From Owenia fusiformis (taxonomy: Eukaryota; Annelida; Polychaeta; Sabellida; Oweniidae), in contig CAIIXF020000010.1 in the NCBI GenBank assembly GCA_903813345.2, forward strand, positions 9,790,349 to 9,854,348: DNA of 64,000 bases. The letters run 5' to 3'. The notes under the pieces were generated by a model. It did not search any database. It saw only the letters and a program-made list of their open reading frames with translations, and was not told the DNA's origin. Positions 53,500 to 64,000 of the stretch are shown in pieces (the first letter of the stretch is position 1; each line of letters opens with the position of its first letter). A program made the translations under genes and the position numbers.

Positions 53500-54296
53500 T
53501 CTTCTTGTATAGAAATAGTCACTTGATATACAATTTTGTGTTAATGGTATGATAGAATAGAGTGTAAAGTTTAAGACTTTGAAAAGCAATATTTTTCAAA
53601 TACTTTTCCTTGTATAGAAATAGTCACTTGATATGCAATTTTGTATTAATGGTATGATCACACTACCCTACCACGTGACCACATTTAAAAATGATACAGG
53701 GTACGGTTAAGTTGCAAATGGAGCGGGTATTCTCATCTTTGTCCATTGGGCTTTTCTGGTAATAATACGTTGCAAACTGCTCGATGAATCTATACAATGT
53801 ATAGTAGAACACTTAGAATATGTGTAAAATCTAGTATACATTCAGAACTGTGGAAATAAACAAACGTCCTCCATTTGCAACTTCCCTGTAGCCTGAACTT
53901 CTTTTAAAGGAATACAGGATACAGTATGGGGGTATAGTAGTGTGATGATAGAAAGGAGTGTAAAGTGTAAGACTTTGAAAAGCAATATTTTTCAAATATT
54001 TTTCCTTGTATAGAAATAGTCACTTGATATGCAACTTTGTGTTAACATGGTTAATGGTATGATAGAATGGAGTGTAAAGTGTAAGACTTTGAAAAGCAAT
54101 ATTTTCAAATATTTTTCCTTGTATAGAAATAGTCACTTGATATGCAATTTGTGTTAATAATGGTATGATAGAATAGAGTGTAAAGTGTAAGACTTTGAAA
54201 AGCAATATATTCACTTGATATGCAATTTTGTGTTAATGGTTTGATAGAATAGAGTGTAAAGTGTAAGACTTTGAAAGCAATATTTTTCAAAAAAGC
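53500..54296 (+). repeat. Tandem repeat, unit about 105 bp, about 5 units
   Basis: Units run CTTGTATAGAAATAGTCACT, TGATATGCAATTTTGTGTTA, ATGGTATGATAGAATAGAGT, GTAAAGTGTAAGACTTTGAA, AAGCAATATTTTTCAAATA. A 286-bp element splits the second unit. The unit at 54205 is shortened. Confidence 0.88.
53659..53944. mobile_element. 286-bp MITE inserted in the tandem repeat, ATGAT duplication
   Basis: The ends CACACTACCCTACC and GGTATAGTAGTGTG are imperfect inverted repeats, with GTTGCAAATGG / CCATTTGCAAC further in. ATGAT occurs on both sides (53654-53658, 53945-53949), and neighbouring repeat units with single GGTATGATAGAA are empty sites. A 5-bp duplication; superfamily not assigned. Confidence 0.85.
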
Positions 54297-54334
54297 ATGC
54301 CAATATTTTATCAACCCTGATGGACAGATAGACA

Positions 54335-54575
54335 GGAGGCCGTTTCTCAAATTTCGTTATAACGAATCGTTAATTCAATTGTTAATAACGATTTTTCTGT
54401 TTCTCGAAAGTTAACGATTCACAATGACGTCATGATTTTTAACAATATATTTGTTATCCATGATTGATGAAATGGGTTCTCGTTATTCCATTAACCATGT
54501 GATGTCCATAGAAACGAACTCACGATTCGCCATTAAAGATTCGTTAATAACGATAAGTTTCGAAAAATGGCCTCC
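54335..54575. mobile_element. 241-bp MITE with GGAGGCC ends
   Basis: GGAGGCCGTTTCTCAAATTT at the left opposes AAAAATGGCCTCC at the right; AACGAATCGTTAAT and ATTCGTTAATAACG pair inside. Several TAACGATT repeats in both orientations. Target duplication not clear. Confidence 0.7.
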
Positions 54576-54806
54576 AGAGCAAGGTAGGCGATTTTGTAGA
54601 TGAGAGAGGATTATCATGAATTCTCCCATGATTCTTATGTGATGTCACAATGATAAGAACAATTGATTTCCTGGTCTATAATTTGGTATGTATGATTATG
54701 TATGATTAGTAAATTTCATAATAGACTAGTAAATGTAATGTATTTTATGATGGTATACCTTTATCATATTAGAATCTACCTTGATTCTATGATTAATGGT
54801 ATACAT

Positions 54807-55522
54807 TAGCCTTGCCCAAGTCAGTATTTTTTTTTACTTATCCTGATCTTTAATAATTACTGCCTTGTACAATCTATTGCATCATCGCTGATATTATGAA
54901 AAGTTATTCAGCGGTTTCGAAATTTCCATAATTCCTACTCTGTCAGGGGTATCGCGAAACCTTATTGATTGCCAAGATCACATGGACACGACATATGACT
55001 TCAGGCTGATTGACCAATTAAAAACGTTTTCAGGTTTACCCGCATAAACAAAGCAAACTACCGGCCTACGACTTGAAATTCAATGATCTGCTCTAGTATT
55101 TCTTCAGAGTTACAATATATCATGTAACTAAATGTATATGTGGAATGTAGCAGTCATTATATAAATTAAATCATGTGATCCAATATTGATTTAAATCTGA
55201 ATTCACGATGAAATGCACGAAGTCCCAGTCCATGCAATTGTCGATCTAATTCAGTGATTGATCTGAATCTCAGCCTAGATCCAGCTAATATGTGCGACAA
55301 TTTCAGTGATCTTTTAAACGTTTCTTGTTGAAATCTTCTCACCTCTGGGTATCCGATTGATGCTCCGGCATCCACTAAACTCTGATTGATATTTATCTGA
55401 TAAAATATTTGTATATTCATGATGAAAACATTGAGTCGGTTAAGCACGTGGTTTTTTCATTGGTAAAAGGCGGTCATAGTAGAAATCAAGATATGTGAAA
55501 GAGACAGACTTGGGCAAGGCTA
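54807..55522. mobile_element. 716-bp MITE (family T9), copy 2
   Basis: TAGCCTTGCCCAAGTCAGT and ACAGACTTGGGCAAGGCTA ends; flanks GGTATACAT and GGCATACAT (9 bp, 8 matches). The body aligns with 20794..21615 (TTACTGCCTTGTACAATC, TATCGCGAAACCTTATTG, CTCCGGCATCCACTAAACTC) but lacks about 100 bp before the right end. Confidence 0.85.
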
Positions 55523-55531
55523 GGCATACAT

Positions 55532-58500
55532 AATATGAACTCTAATTTTATTAAGATCTCACTATGCAACAATGAACAGAATAAAATCTTTGGTTAAATA
55601 CTACACCACAAATCATTGAATCTAAATGCTTTTTCCTAAAATATAGATAGAACTCTTCATCTATCAATGTGGTTTTGGACACTGAGAACACAAACTGCTC
55701 ATTTTATGTTTGATATCCGAATCTCCTAATGATAAAATCCTTGAAATAAAAATAAGTCTATCAAAGTCCTAAAATCAAATTAAACCCAATCAACTACATC
55801 ACTGATAAAATCTTTCAAATAAAAATAAGTCTATCAAAGTCCGATAATCAAATTAAACCCAATGAACGACTGATTCTCTAAGTATTTGTAACCTAGCTAC
55901 TTTTTATATGGGCATTGAATTGATAGTTTATAATCATTAAATGTGGCTATAGACAGAATAATGAGGATCATTAACATGTACGATGCAATATCTTTGATTA
56001 AGGAATAAAATGCTTAAGTATTCATTACAGGAAAATCAAGCATGAGTTGTTAGGAGGGCTATTTTGCTAAAAATGTTAAGATTTGTATAGTCGATTTTTT
56101 AATATAAATATAATATAATGATGTTTAATGTTTATTAGATAATCTGAGATAAGGCATCAAGTATTTTCATACTTTCTCCAAAGCAATTTATCGTTGATTT
56201 TTCTTAAAATAGTTTTCTATGTTCAATCTGGTAAAATCTTCAATTCCTGCAAATTCTAAGGTACAAACATATGGTTATCAGGGAAGAAATGAATATATTG
56301 ATGTACTGTTTTGCTATGTTTGCTTTGACATTTAACGATTCAAAATATGGATCATAACTTGACAGATTTTCTTCCTAATGAAAGTGTGTTTTATAGACTA
56401 TGACAATGGATTTGCAAAATGGAGGTTGACCTTTTACAGACAGTAAAACCTGTCTTATCCAAATACCACTGAGACTGGCCAAAATTGCTTGGATTAGTAG
56501 TTTTTTAAAATGTGTAAATCACGGGAGAGAGACAAAAAAGAACAAATTTGGGACCAAAAAGTGTTCTTATTTTCGAACAACAACCAGTCAGCTATATACA
56601 GTACACTTGCAGAGAAGATGTTGCATCTTTGATGATGACTTAATTTAACTACACAGCAGTTAAGATATACTCCATCAGAAAGCACTTAAGTAAATCGATT
56701 TCAAAAAGGGGTTTCATGCGTCAAACCCTAAAGTGGTGCAGCTTTACGATTTATGGCTAGTTTATTTATGGCTAAGGTGAAATACAAATATAGCTTGAGC
56801 ATCCGTGACATTCTGATGAGCCCACACAAGCTTTGGATCAAATATGCAAGGCCAGATCAAGATGCATTCAAAAGACATTGAGCACAATGTTGAGAAGTCA
56901 TAAATAAGGTAAAGAATTGCCCTGGGATTGTCGTTCAATATTACTAAAGAATATTTGCTAAATATACTCCTATGAATTGTAAATACCAATAAAACCAACA
57001 ATTAAACTAGATTTACGCTGTTAGTGATTTTACATAAAAGTCAAATCCATGAATTCAAGGTTTTGTAAACTGACAATAAAATGTCATATTTTAGGGTAAA
57101 TGTCATATTTTAGCTAAAATCCTAACAACGAGGTAAAATTACTTCATACATACAATACAGTGTCTATCATATACAAGCGTCAGTAGATGCAACTGTGTCG
57201 TCGATAAAATTGAAGGTGGCATCCGTAGATTTATTGGGCTTATTCCTAATCACGGAGGAATATGTTTTTAGTATCACATAAGGTAATTATTCAAATGTAA
57301 TCATTTGTATAGCTTTGTGGGATAAGGAAATACACAATTCATCATGTTAAAATTGGACTACCATTTAATAAAATAATATATTGGTGACATTGGTATAAGA
57401 ATTGAGACAAATAGTTACAATACAAACTGAAACGCATGATATCATTTCATCAATGCATTGAAATGAATGATATTATTTTCCAATGAGTTTCATGGATTTT
57501 ATCTAAAATATTATCGGGCTGTAAAATGAACTTATATATAAAGGATAGAGGGAGATCTCTCAAATGTGCAAGAAGTTTTTCATGAATCTGCAAAATCTAG
57601 TTTTTCAGAGTGAATGTACTCAATGAATAAGACATCCATAATGGTAAAATGTGTGAGACCTTGTTCGAATTTTTGCGACTTTCATCGGAGAAAACAAAGG
57701 CAATAAAGTATGTCAAATTTAATTGGCCTAATGTCGCTCAAGCAACTTTACATTCAATGAAAATACGGTTCCGGTAATCAGAAATAAGATGACAAAAAAC
57801 TTTGAAATATGAATTTATTTCCATTAAATCGGGCAGAAATGTTGCAAAAATAGCAAGTATGTCACATGTAAACCATGTCATCTAAGCCATTAAGCACTGA
57901 TTTGTTGACTTCCATATAAATGCTTCGCTAGGTAATTAATAATACTTCATCTTATATAATATTATGTGATCTTTTAAGCTGGCTTGATGTCAGATAACAG
58001 TCACACTAGATTTATGAGACATTTTTGGAACAAATGATGAAATCAAAACACAATTAGTCTGCGCAAATGGTATTAGAAACAAAACAAAAAATGCTGTGAC
58101 ATTACACTTTTTAATACTGCATTGAATATTCAATTATGAATGAGTACAAAGGGAGATAAACAGGAATAACAAAATTTTTATTTCATCAATATCAATAAAA
58201 ATACAAATGATATCATTTGAAGAATATAAATTTCCTATAATATTACCATGAAGATTAAATTCATTGTAACAAGTTATGATAAAAACAATAAACAACATCA
58301 ATATGCCAAGATATGTACATAAGAGAATCCTGGTTTGAATCCATTTAACTTGATGTACTAACTGTATATAGCAGTACTATAGAATGCGTCGGTGTAAAAA
58401 TCAACATAAATATCTGATACCTAAAATTCGATAACAAACATGATATCTAAATGCTGATATCAAATTATTTTAGAAAGCCATATCTTTGACAGAGAGTAAC

Positions 58501-59930
58501 CACATTTATCATAAAAACAATATGTTTTCATTTAAGTAATGGCTAAAGAATGATAAAAATAATATCAAACTGTCAAATAGTCCAGGTAATAGGATTACAC
58601 TTCAATATATTTTAAAATGTAATGGGCTCATTTTTGTACATTGTTCCTTAAAGGGTTCTGATTAGCATCCCGTATAAAAACAATATGGCGGCTCCAGGCG
58701 AAGCAACTGGATCAGTCCATTTTTAAGAAATAAGGGGAGTTCTGTAAAATCCAGTTTATTGAAATTGTCTTTGAGATAAAGTAATCCGTTTATAATGATT
58801 TTGAAAACGTTATCCAAAGAGTGATTGCGTTCAAAGAATACATGTACAACAGCCAATATAAATCCTTGTATTAGAACTACTTTGTTTCATTTGTAGGATA
58901 TTTCATATGCCAAGCTGTGTGCTATTACGTTATGGGGAAATTTAGATGCCAATTTTTCCTTATTATACACAAATAGAAGATCCTGAAATTTCACCCATAA
59001 ATGTGGAATTGATTTGTCAAAATAAAAATCACCCTTTTATAAATGTGTGACGATCTATAATATACTTATGCTATATAACAGTTAGAGGTGTTGACACAAC
59101 GACCTCGAACCTGTGAACCCTTGAGTATTATTCCCGGATCGGGCCTTTTATACTAAACGGTGAGCAACACCAGAAACGAGCGTTCGATTTGCTAAACGAC
59201 ATGCGTCACCCTTTAAGTGAAAATATAAAATTTGAAATGTAATATTTGAGATGCAACACCAAGCACTGATCTTTGTTCCAGATGGCTGCCATATTAATTC
59301 ACCAATCAAAAGATCAGTCAGTATTTACATATATAAGGGATATGTACTGGGAGGTTTTGGATATGGGGTTTATCCAGAGGGAGATATGCATATCTACCTG
59401 AGGGACCAAGTAGAGTTTTCTAATTTTCTTTCAATTTTTTTTAATTTTTTCAATTTTTTTTCACATTTTTTTTCGAAGCAAGAAGATATGCCCTGGAGCG
59501 GGAGATATGGAGGTTCAAGATATGGAAACCTCAAAATCAGGATACAGGATATATCTTACCAACTTATCTCCCTAAAACTCTACTTGGCATAGGATAATAT
59601 AATAGGGCGTACAAGCCTGCATATAAAATCAAAATGCCAACCTACATGTATGACTAATCGCCCATACAAATGCATCGCTTAAATATTTTCTGTCTACATT
59701 TAGGTTGTGAAAAACATTGCAAGCTTCAACTCCCTATTATTACATATTAATTGTGGACCAATCGCTCTATCACTATTAAATAGAAAAAAAATTACATACA
59801 AAATGGATATTTTTCAAGATATGTTGTATCTATTTCATATTTCTTGTCATGGTGCCTTTGAATGTCATTAGATGTGATGGTGATAAACTTGATTTATATC
59901 ATTAATTAAAAATGTTGTAATACAGTGAAA
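55532..59930. other. Long intron stretch without recognised genes
   Basis: AT-rich DNA. A short tandem duplication lies at 55730..55860 (AAATAAAAATAAGTCTATCA twice). An isolated pogo-like left end (ACAGTAAAACCTGTCTTATC) lies at 56441. AATGCTTCGCTAGGTA at 57920 is an inverted family F end. A possible worn tRNA-like block (CGACCTCGAACCTGTG) lies near 59100, and imperfect palindromes with AGATATGC / GGATATGT at 59320-59590. Frames of 60-113 codons are not supported as genes. Confidence 0.4.
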
Positions 59931-59932
59931 CC

Positions 59933-60975
59933 TGTATATTCGAATGCCTGGCTAATTGAAACACATTAAAATCCAAATACATTTTCCAGCGCTATTTTTT
60001 CACCCATTGACTATCATGTTAAGAAGAACTTGAAATCTGAAAACCTCTTAATTCGAACAGTGAATACTCATATTTGAAAAATGAATCTGTCTAATCTCTG
60101 AACACTTTTCACAAAATATCACATATTTCTTACAAAATTGCTCAAATATTTTCAGTTTAAGTCTGATTTGTTATGATATCAAAATTAAATCTCTGAAAAT
60201 ATATCAAATGGTCTCAAATATAATGGGTCTAGCATGTCTGAATTTTGAAATGCTTTAAGCTATGCAGGGCTTGCATTAACGGCGTCCCGTACATGTTAAG
60301 GACTCAAAAATAATTTGGAGGACGCAAAAATTGAAAATATTTCCGTTTTTTGGACACAAATTTATTTTAGGACAATACTACAATGTGTTTACAACGATAC
60401 CTAGCAAAAACAAATAATTATGATCTCTCACCTTTATTTGAATCGTAAATAAGGCTCATCATGTTGAAAATTTACAAATAATCATGATTCTCTCGAATTT
60501 TTTCGACTTTGTTTATTTTTAGATTTGAAACCATGACACGCCACAGTTTTTCCTATTCAGAAACAAATATTAGGTTATTCATGAAATAAAATGCATTCAT
60601 TGTCGAATGAACGAACATGCATTTATTCAGTCCGTACTTAACGTTTACTTCCGTTTTAAATTCGCGGCAAGAAATCAAAAACTGAAAGGTGTTTTGGTAA
60701 AAAATGCTTTTAAAATAAAGTTATACCTCAAAACAGGCTAGAAATAGGGGACACACTTTTTTAAAAAAATTGCGTCCTTGGGACTCACAAATTTTCTAAC
60801 CTAATGCAAGCGCTGGCTATGTGTTCAATAGAAATATAAACATTCATTGAGAATTCATTAATATTTCTTCAAAATCCAGAATCTTGCAGGTGCAAAAACC
60901 TCGAAATCCAAATATCTCCCAATCCAATCACTTTTAGCTGGTTCCAAAAGCAATCCGATTAGCCAGGTTTTACTG
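59933..60975 (+). mobile_element. Pogo-like MITE (copy 4) with a nested hAT-like insertion
   Basis: Ends CAGTGAAACCTGTATATTCG and TAGCCAGGTTTTACTG are inverted, with TA on both sides (59931-59932, 60976-60977). Internal blocks such as CTCTTAATTCGAACAG are of the kind seen in other pogo-type MITEs. Without the insert at 60265..60815 the element would be about 490 bp. Confidence 0.8.
60265..60815. mobile_element. 551-bp hAT-like MITE, 6-bp duplication
   Basis: The ends CAGGGCTTGCATTA and TAATGCAAGCGCTG are inverted; GCTATG stands immediately on each side. Inside, GGCGTCC / GGACGC motifs repeat. Nested in the pogo-like element at 59933. Confidence 0.75.
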
Positions 60976-60977
60976 TA

Positions 60978-61630
60978 CCTATAACCAGACAACTTTGATT
61001 TATCAGAGTCTCTCTTTATCTAAAGCTTCCAAGGGAAAGTACAGACTGTGGATCCGACGATGCTACTACTGTTATTTACGTTTTCCTACTGTCAAAGCCT
61101 ATTTCCCCTGGCTTACTTCTAACAAATGGGCATTCTATTACCATATAAGGAGATTCTTATTTTTCATCGAAGTTCTATATTAACCCTAACCCTGATCAAA
61201 CTCAAACTAACTTATTAAATCAGTTTTTTTCTCAGAATTAGGTTAATATTAGAACTTATATGGAATCAACGATGCATGTCTATCATAACATTAAAAGATA
61301 TTAGAACCGTATACCTGGATTGTGATATAGACAGAAGAAATCATGAAAAAATAACGAGATAAGTTGAAACATATTGATATCAATTAATAATATCTTCTGA
61401 CACTTGAATTCAACTCATGAACACAATTATACAACTATTTTATCAAGTCAATTATTTATTTAGAGGTGAGAAAAACACAATCCATCGTATTTGCAATAAT
61501 TATTTCAATATAAATCGTATTCTAATATTCATTCAGATTCAGTGAAATGTCAGTGAAATCCCTAAACTACAATACATTGGACTGTATTTCGCAGACAACT
61601 GATTGTGCATCCTCCGATCACAGGGCTTCA
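60978..61630. other. Intron; nothing firmly recognised
   Basis: A 62-codon plus frame at 60995..61183 (Tyr/Arg/Trp-rich) lacks splice or family support and is left uncalled. Confidence 0.35.
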
Positions 61631-61631
61631 A

Positions 61632-61836
61632 AATCCAGAATACATTCTTTCTTTTTACCCCTTGCTATAAACAGTCAGCATTTCCCCGATTAAGAACTCG
61701 CAATCTGATTGGCTGTCGTAACACTGCGACAGAAATCATGTATAAGTCATTGCGCATAATAAGATCATGTGATTCAGTTTAATCGTGCACTTCCAAATTG
61801 GTTATAGCAGGGGGAAGGAGGTACGGATTCTGGATA
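61632..61836. mobile_element. 205-bp MITE with ATCCAGAAT ends and a CCAAT box
   Basis: The left ATCCAGAATACATTCTTTCT and TTTTTACCCCTTGCTATAA pair with the right TTATAGCAGGGGGAAGGAGG and ATTCTGGAT. The centre has GATTGGCTGTCG and CpGs. Confidence 0.65.
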
Positions 61837-62685
61837 CCTGCTTAAGTTTGATCTTGCAATCTGCAAATAATTTCAAGTTGAAGGGACAAGCGGTTCTCCT
61901 GGAATTTTAATGATAAAACTTATGTGGTGCCCGCACACCCACCAAGACACATGCACAGCCAGCAGCATAAAACAATCACAATGTAGTACTTTAATATCAG
62001 AATATAATAAGTTAGAAAACAGCAACTCCGCCAAGTAGCAAATCCCACCAAACCAAAAAATCTTTTTAATAAATAGTGGCCATCATGAAAAATTCTTCTC
62101 AATCAGAGCTCCTTTGTCCCTAGGCATCAGCATATAAAGTTTGAACCAAATCAGTCCACTGGTATCTGAGTTGATTGAGGTTTTTACATGGTTTTGAAGT
62201 ATCAATCGGTAAGTATTATATGGACATTTCACAAACAAAATCAAAGTAATTAATTTAAAGTAAATACAGGGTGGGCCAAAAAAAGTTCACCCTTTTTCAT
62301 TTTAATCTCATTTTTTTATTTTTGATGCAATCCCTTAAAAAATTGATATGTAGATAACTGAGACATTTCTAAACAAGGTCGATATATAACATTAGGTGTG
62401 TCTTTGGCTGTTTTGTTTTTAAAGTAAATGTTCAATATGTCTCAATTTTAGTTCAGTCTACTTTGGCTATTACCAATTGTTACTAATCTCATCTTCAATG
62501 ATTCACTAGACGTGGTTTGCATTAACACAGCATTAAATGCTCCATCAACTGTTTTTAATGCAGGAAGTCATAAATGATAACATGATAAAACTACTATGAA
62601 AAAACATACGTAATTAACAACAACTTCACTACAGTACAGTTAAGTTTGTTAGGTGAAGGTAAAATATATGATATAATTTTTGATT
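61837..62685. other. Intron; isolated transposon-end motifs
   Basis: 62080-62190 resembles 37590-37690. CAGGGTGGGCCAAAAAAAGT at 62267-62286 resembles a Tc1/mariner-type end, but I found no partner. Confidence 0.4.
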
Positions 62686-62845
62686 ATTTATAGATGTAAC
62701 AGGTCAATTGTATATTGATTAGTATCGTTAATGAAAATACTGAATGGATTCCTGCAATAAGGGCTGATGTGAAAAAGTCAATTCACCCAAGTAGGGATCG
62801 AACCCACGACCCCTCTTTATAGATGTTACTGGTCAATTGTCAGGG
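62686..62845 (-). repeat. tRNA-like B box between two 25-bp direct repeats
   Basis: TTTATAGATGTAACAGGTCA at 62688 and TTTATAGATGTTACTGGTCA at 62817 are direct repeats followed by ATTGT. Between them AGTAGGGATCGAACCCACGA is an inverted Pol III B box (GGTTCGATCCC). A SINE relic or SINE tandem is likely; there is no full tRNA cloverleaf. Confidence 0.5.
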
Positions 62846-63031
62846 TAGCCACACAAAGTTGAAAAATAAATTCAAGAGATTTCCAGAAAATTCCAGAGTC
62901 AAAATGGCATATATCGGGGCAATATTTTATGACAAGGATGTGTAATATTTAACATTAAATGGCCTCCAAACCTTCCATCACAACCATCCATTCTACAATA
63001 TTCTGATACCTTTTTATTTCAAACATTAACA

Positions 63032-63105
63032 AGGCATAAACATGCAAAATGTCACCACCTACCATTAGTTACAGATGGAGAATGTTGACCATTGAACATG
63101 GATTT
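63032..63105 (+). mobile_element. Family H element, 5' part only
   Basis: AACAAGGCATAAACATGCAA, AATGTCACCACCTACCATTA, GTTACAGATGGAGAATG, then unrelated DNA; 3' hairpin missing. Confidence 0.65.
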
Positions 63106-64000
63106 TCTGCCCTAAAATCTTGTCTGTAAAGTTAAGTCCACTCATTTCAAGCAAAACCATTTCATGGATTGATCTGATTTTTAAAGGCTATTGTTGGTAT
63201 GAAAGCGTGCAGTGGTTTAAAACTGAAAAAAAAAAAAATCTTCACGCAGAGATTTAATTGTAGAAGCTCTGTCAAAATGACCCCCCCCCCCCCAGGAAAG
63301 TTTTCTCTCTGAAACTTTTTATAGGCATCAGGTAGAGTCTTCAAATTCTCAGTAGCTGAAGCTACAGATATAACAAATAGACAATAGACAAAATCGAAAA
63401 AAGCTAGCACTAATTTTATGGTACATGTTGTCTTATACAAAGGCCGATCCAGTTCTGATATAAATGCTGTTTCCTTTTCTTAAGAAAAGGAAATCACTTT
63501 AAATTTTTACACAATTTATATAATTCATATGGCTATACAGCAGGGAAATTTCAGAGTGATTAATTGATAGAACTTTCTGTAATACAAACAGGGGTCCAAA
63601 CAAAGTCCAAGGGGCATTATCTGGGAAGTATGGAGAATGCCCTAATATCCATCTGTCCTAATACCTACATATTTAACTTGTTGCTGATGATATTGCAGAT
63701 CATGCCAGATTTGTGACATGCTGTGTTGTCCTATTCAAACATGATTGAATCTGTTAGGTCGGTTTTTTCTGAATTGCTTTACATAGATGAATTGAAAGCT
63801 GTAAGTGTCTCATGCCTTGTCTTAAGTATCATGCAGCATTCATGTTTTCCGCATCAAACAGGATGTATAATGATTTCACACTTATGAGAAGAGGACATTA
63901 ACAGCAGTTATTGTTAAAACAGACATTTGTAGAATTACGTAACCTTGTAATGGGGTTTGGATCATTTGTTCGAAAGAAACCCAATCTTAAACTTCACAAA
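63106..64000. other. Window end; nothing recognised
   Basis: Contains an A-run (63222-63237) and a C-run (63280-63292). The 92-codon minus frame at 63162..63440 has a protein-like patch (ENLKTLPDAYKKFQRENF) but no splice or family support. Confidence 0.35.

Noticed and set aside
56762-57001. Short plus frame MAKVKYKYSLSIRDILMSPH
   Set aside because: 37 codons only, no splice sites that make an exon, and no recognisable motif.
59251-59592. 113-codon plus frame
   Set aside because: It spans a T-rich tract and palindromic GGATATG-type repeats; no family or splice support.
62790-62820. A functional tRNA gene
   Set aside because: Only an inverted B box is present; no cloverleaf or A box at the right distance. 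Treated as a SINE relic.

Overview
The window is animal nuclear DNA: AT-rich, intron-rich and dense in transposons. Exons are small, with GT..AG borders and matching phases. The repeats (short non-autonomous elements with internal minisatellites, pogo-like, Tc1/mariner-like, PIF/Harbinger-like, hAT-like and piggyBac-like elements, a LINE with a 2A-like motif) suggest a marine invertebrate. A lophotrochozoan such as a mollusc or brachiopod is my inference; no sequence here proves the phylum.

One host gene runs on the minus strand. I can support a large 3' exon (447..2925) and two internal exons (13254..13387 and 26509..26622) that join in a continuous frame. Two further exons are weaker: 51408..51471, and a 36-nt microexon at 27747..27782 that lies inside a foldback repeat. 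The product is a long, mostly disordered, Ser/Thr- and Asp/Glu-rich, basic-patched protein, probably nuclear. I do not recognise the family. Its 5' end is not visible here.

Everything else is intron filled with repeats. 2962..6890 holds an intact LINE whose single 1176-residue ORF has APE endonuclease and reverse transcriptase domains. Its hydrophobic N-terminus is followed by a 2A-like ...NPGP motif. 14.8-18.0 kb holds pogo-like elements invaded by PIF/Harbinger-like and hAT-like MITEs. 20.07-22.86 kb holds a dead Tc1/mariner-like element carrying a nested MITE with a 9-bp target duplication. 24.5-30.9 kb is rich in foldback elements and has two inverted 450-bp copies that bracket exon-bearing DNA. 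31.6-34.85 kb is one large inverted-repeat element with minisatellite arms. 37.7-45.5 kb is a roughly 142-bp tandem array inside one short mobile element, partly duplicated in tandem by a 3.3-kb event with a templated filler at the junction.

The most distinctive system is a family of short elements with about 15 copies, all on the plus strand and so antisense to the gene. They start near CAAGGCATTAACATG and end in a GTCACCAC..GTGGTGGTGAC hairpin. Most copies are 120-170 bp. One carries a single internal minisatellite unit (7838..8222) and one has grown to about 20 units (37705..40953). Each unit holds a palindromic cluster of AGGTCA half-sites. The architecture resembles pearl/HINE-type Helentron derivatives, but that assignment is inference.
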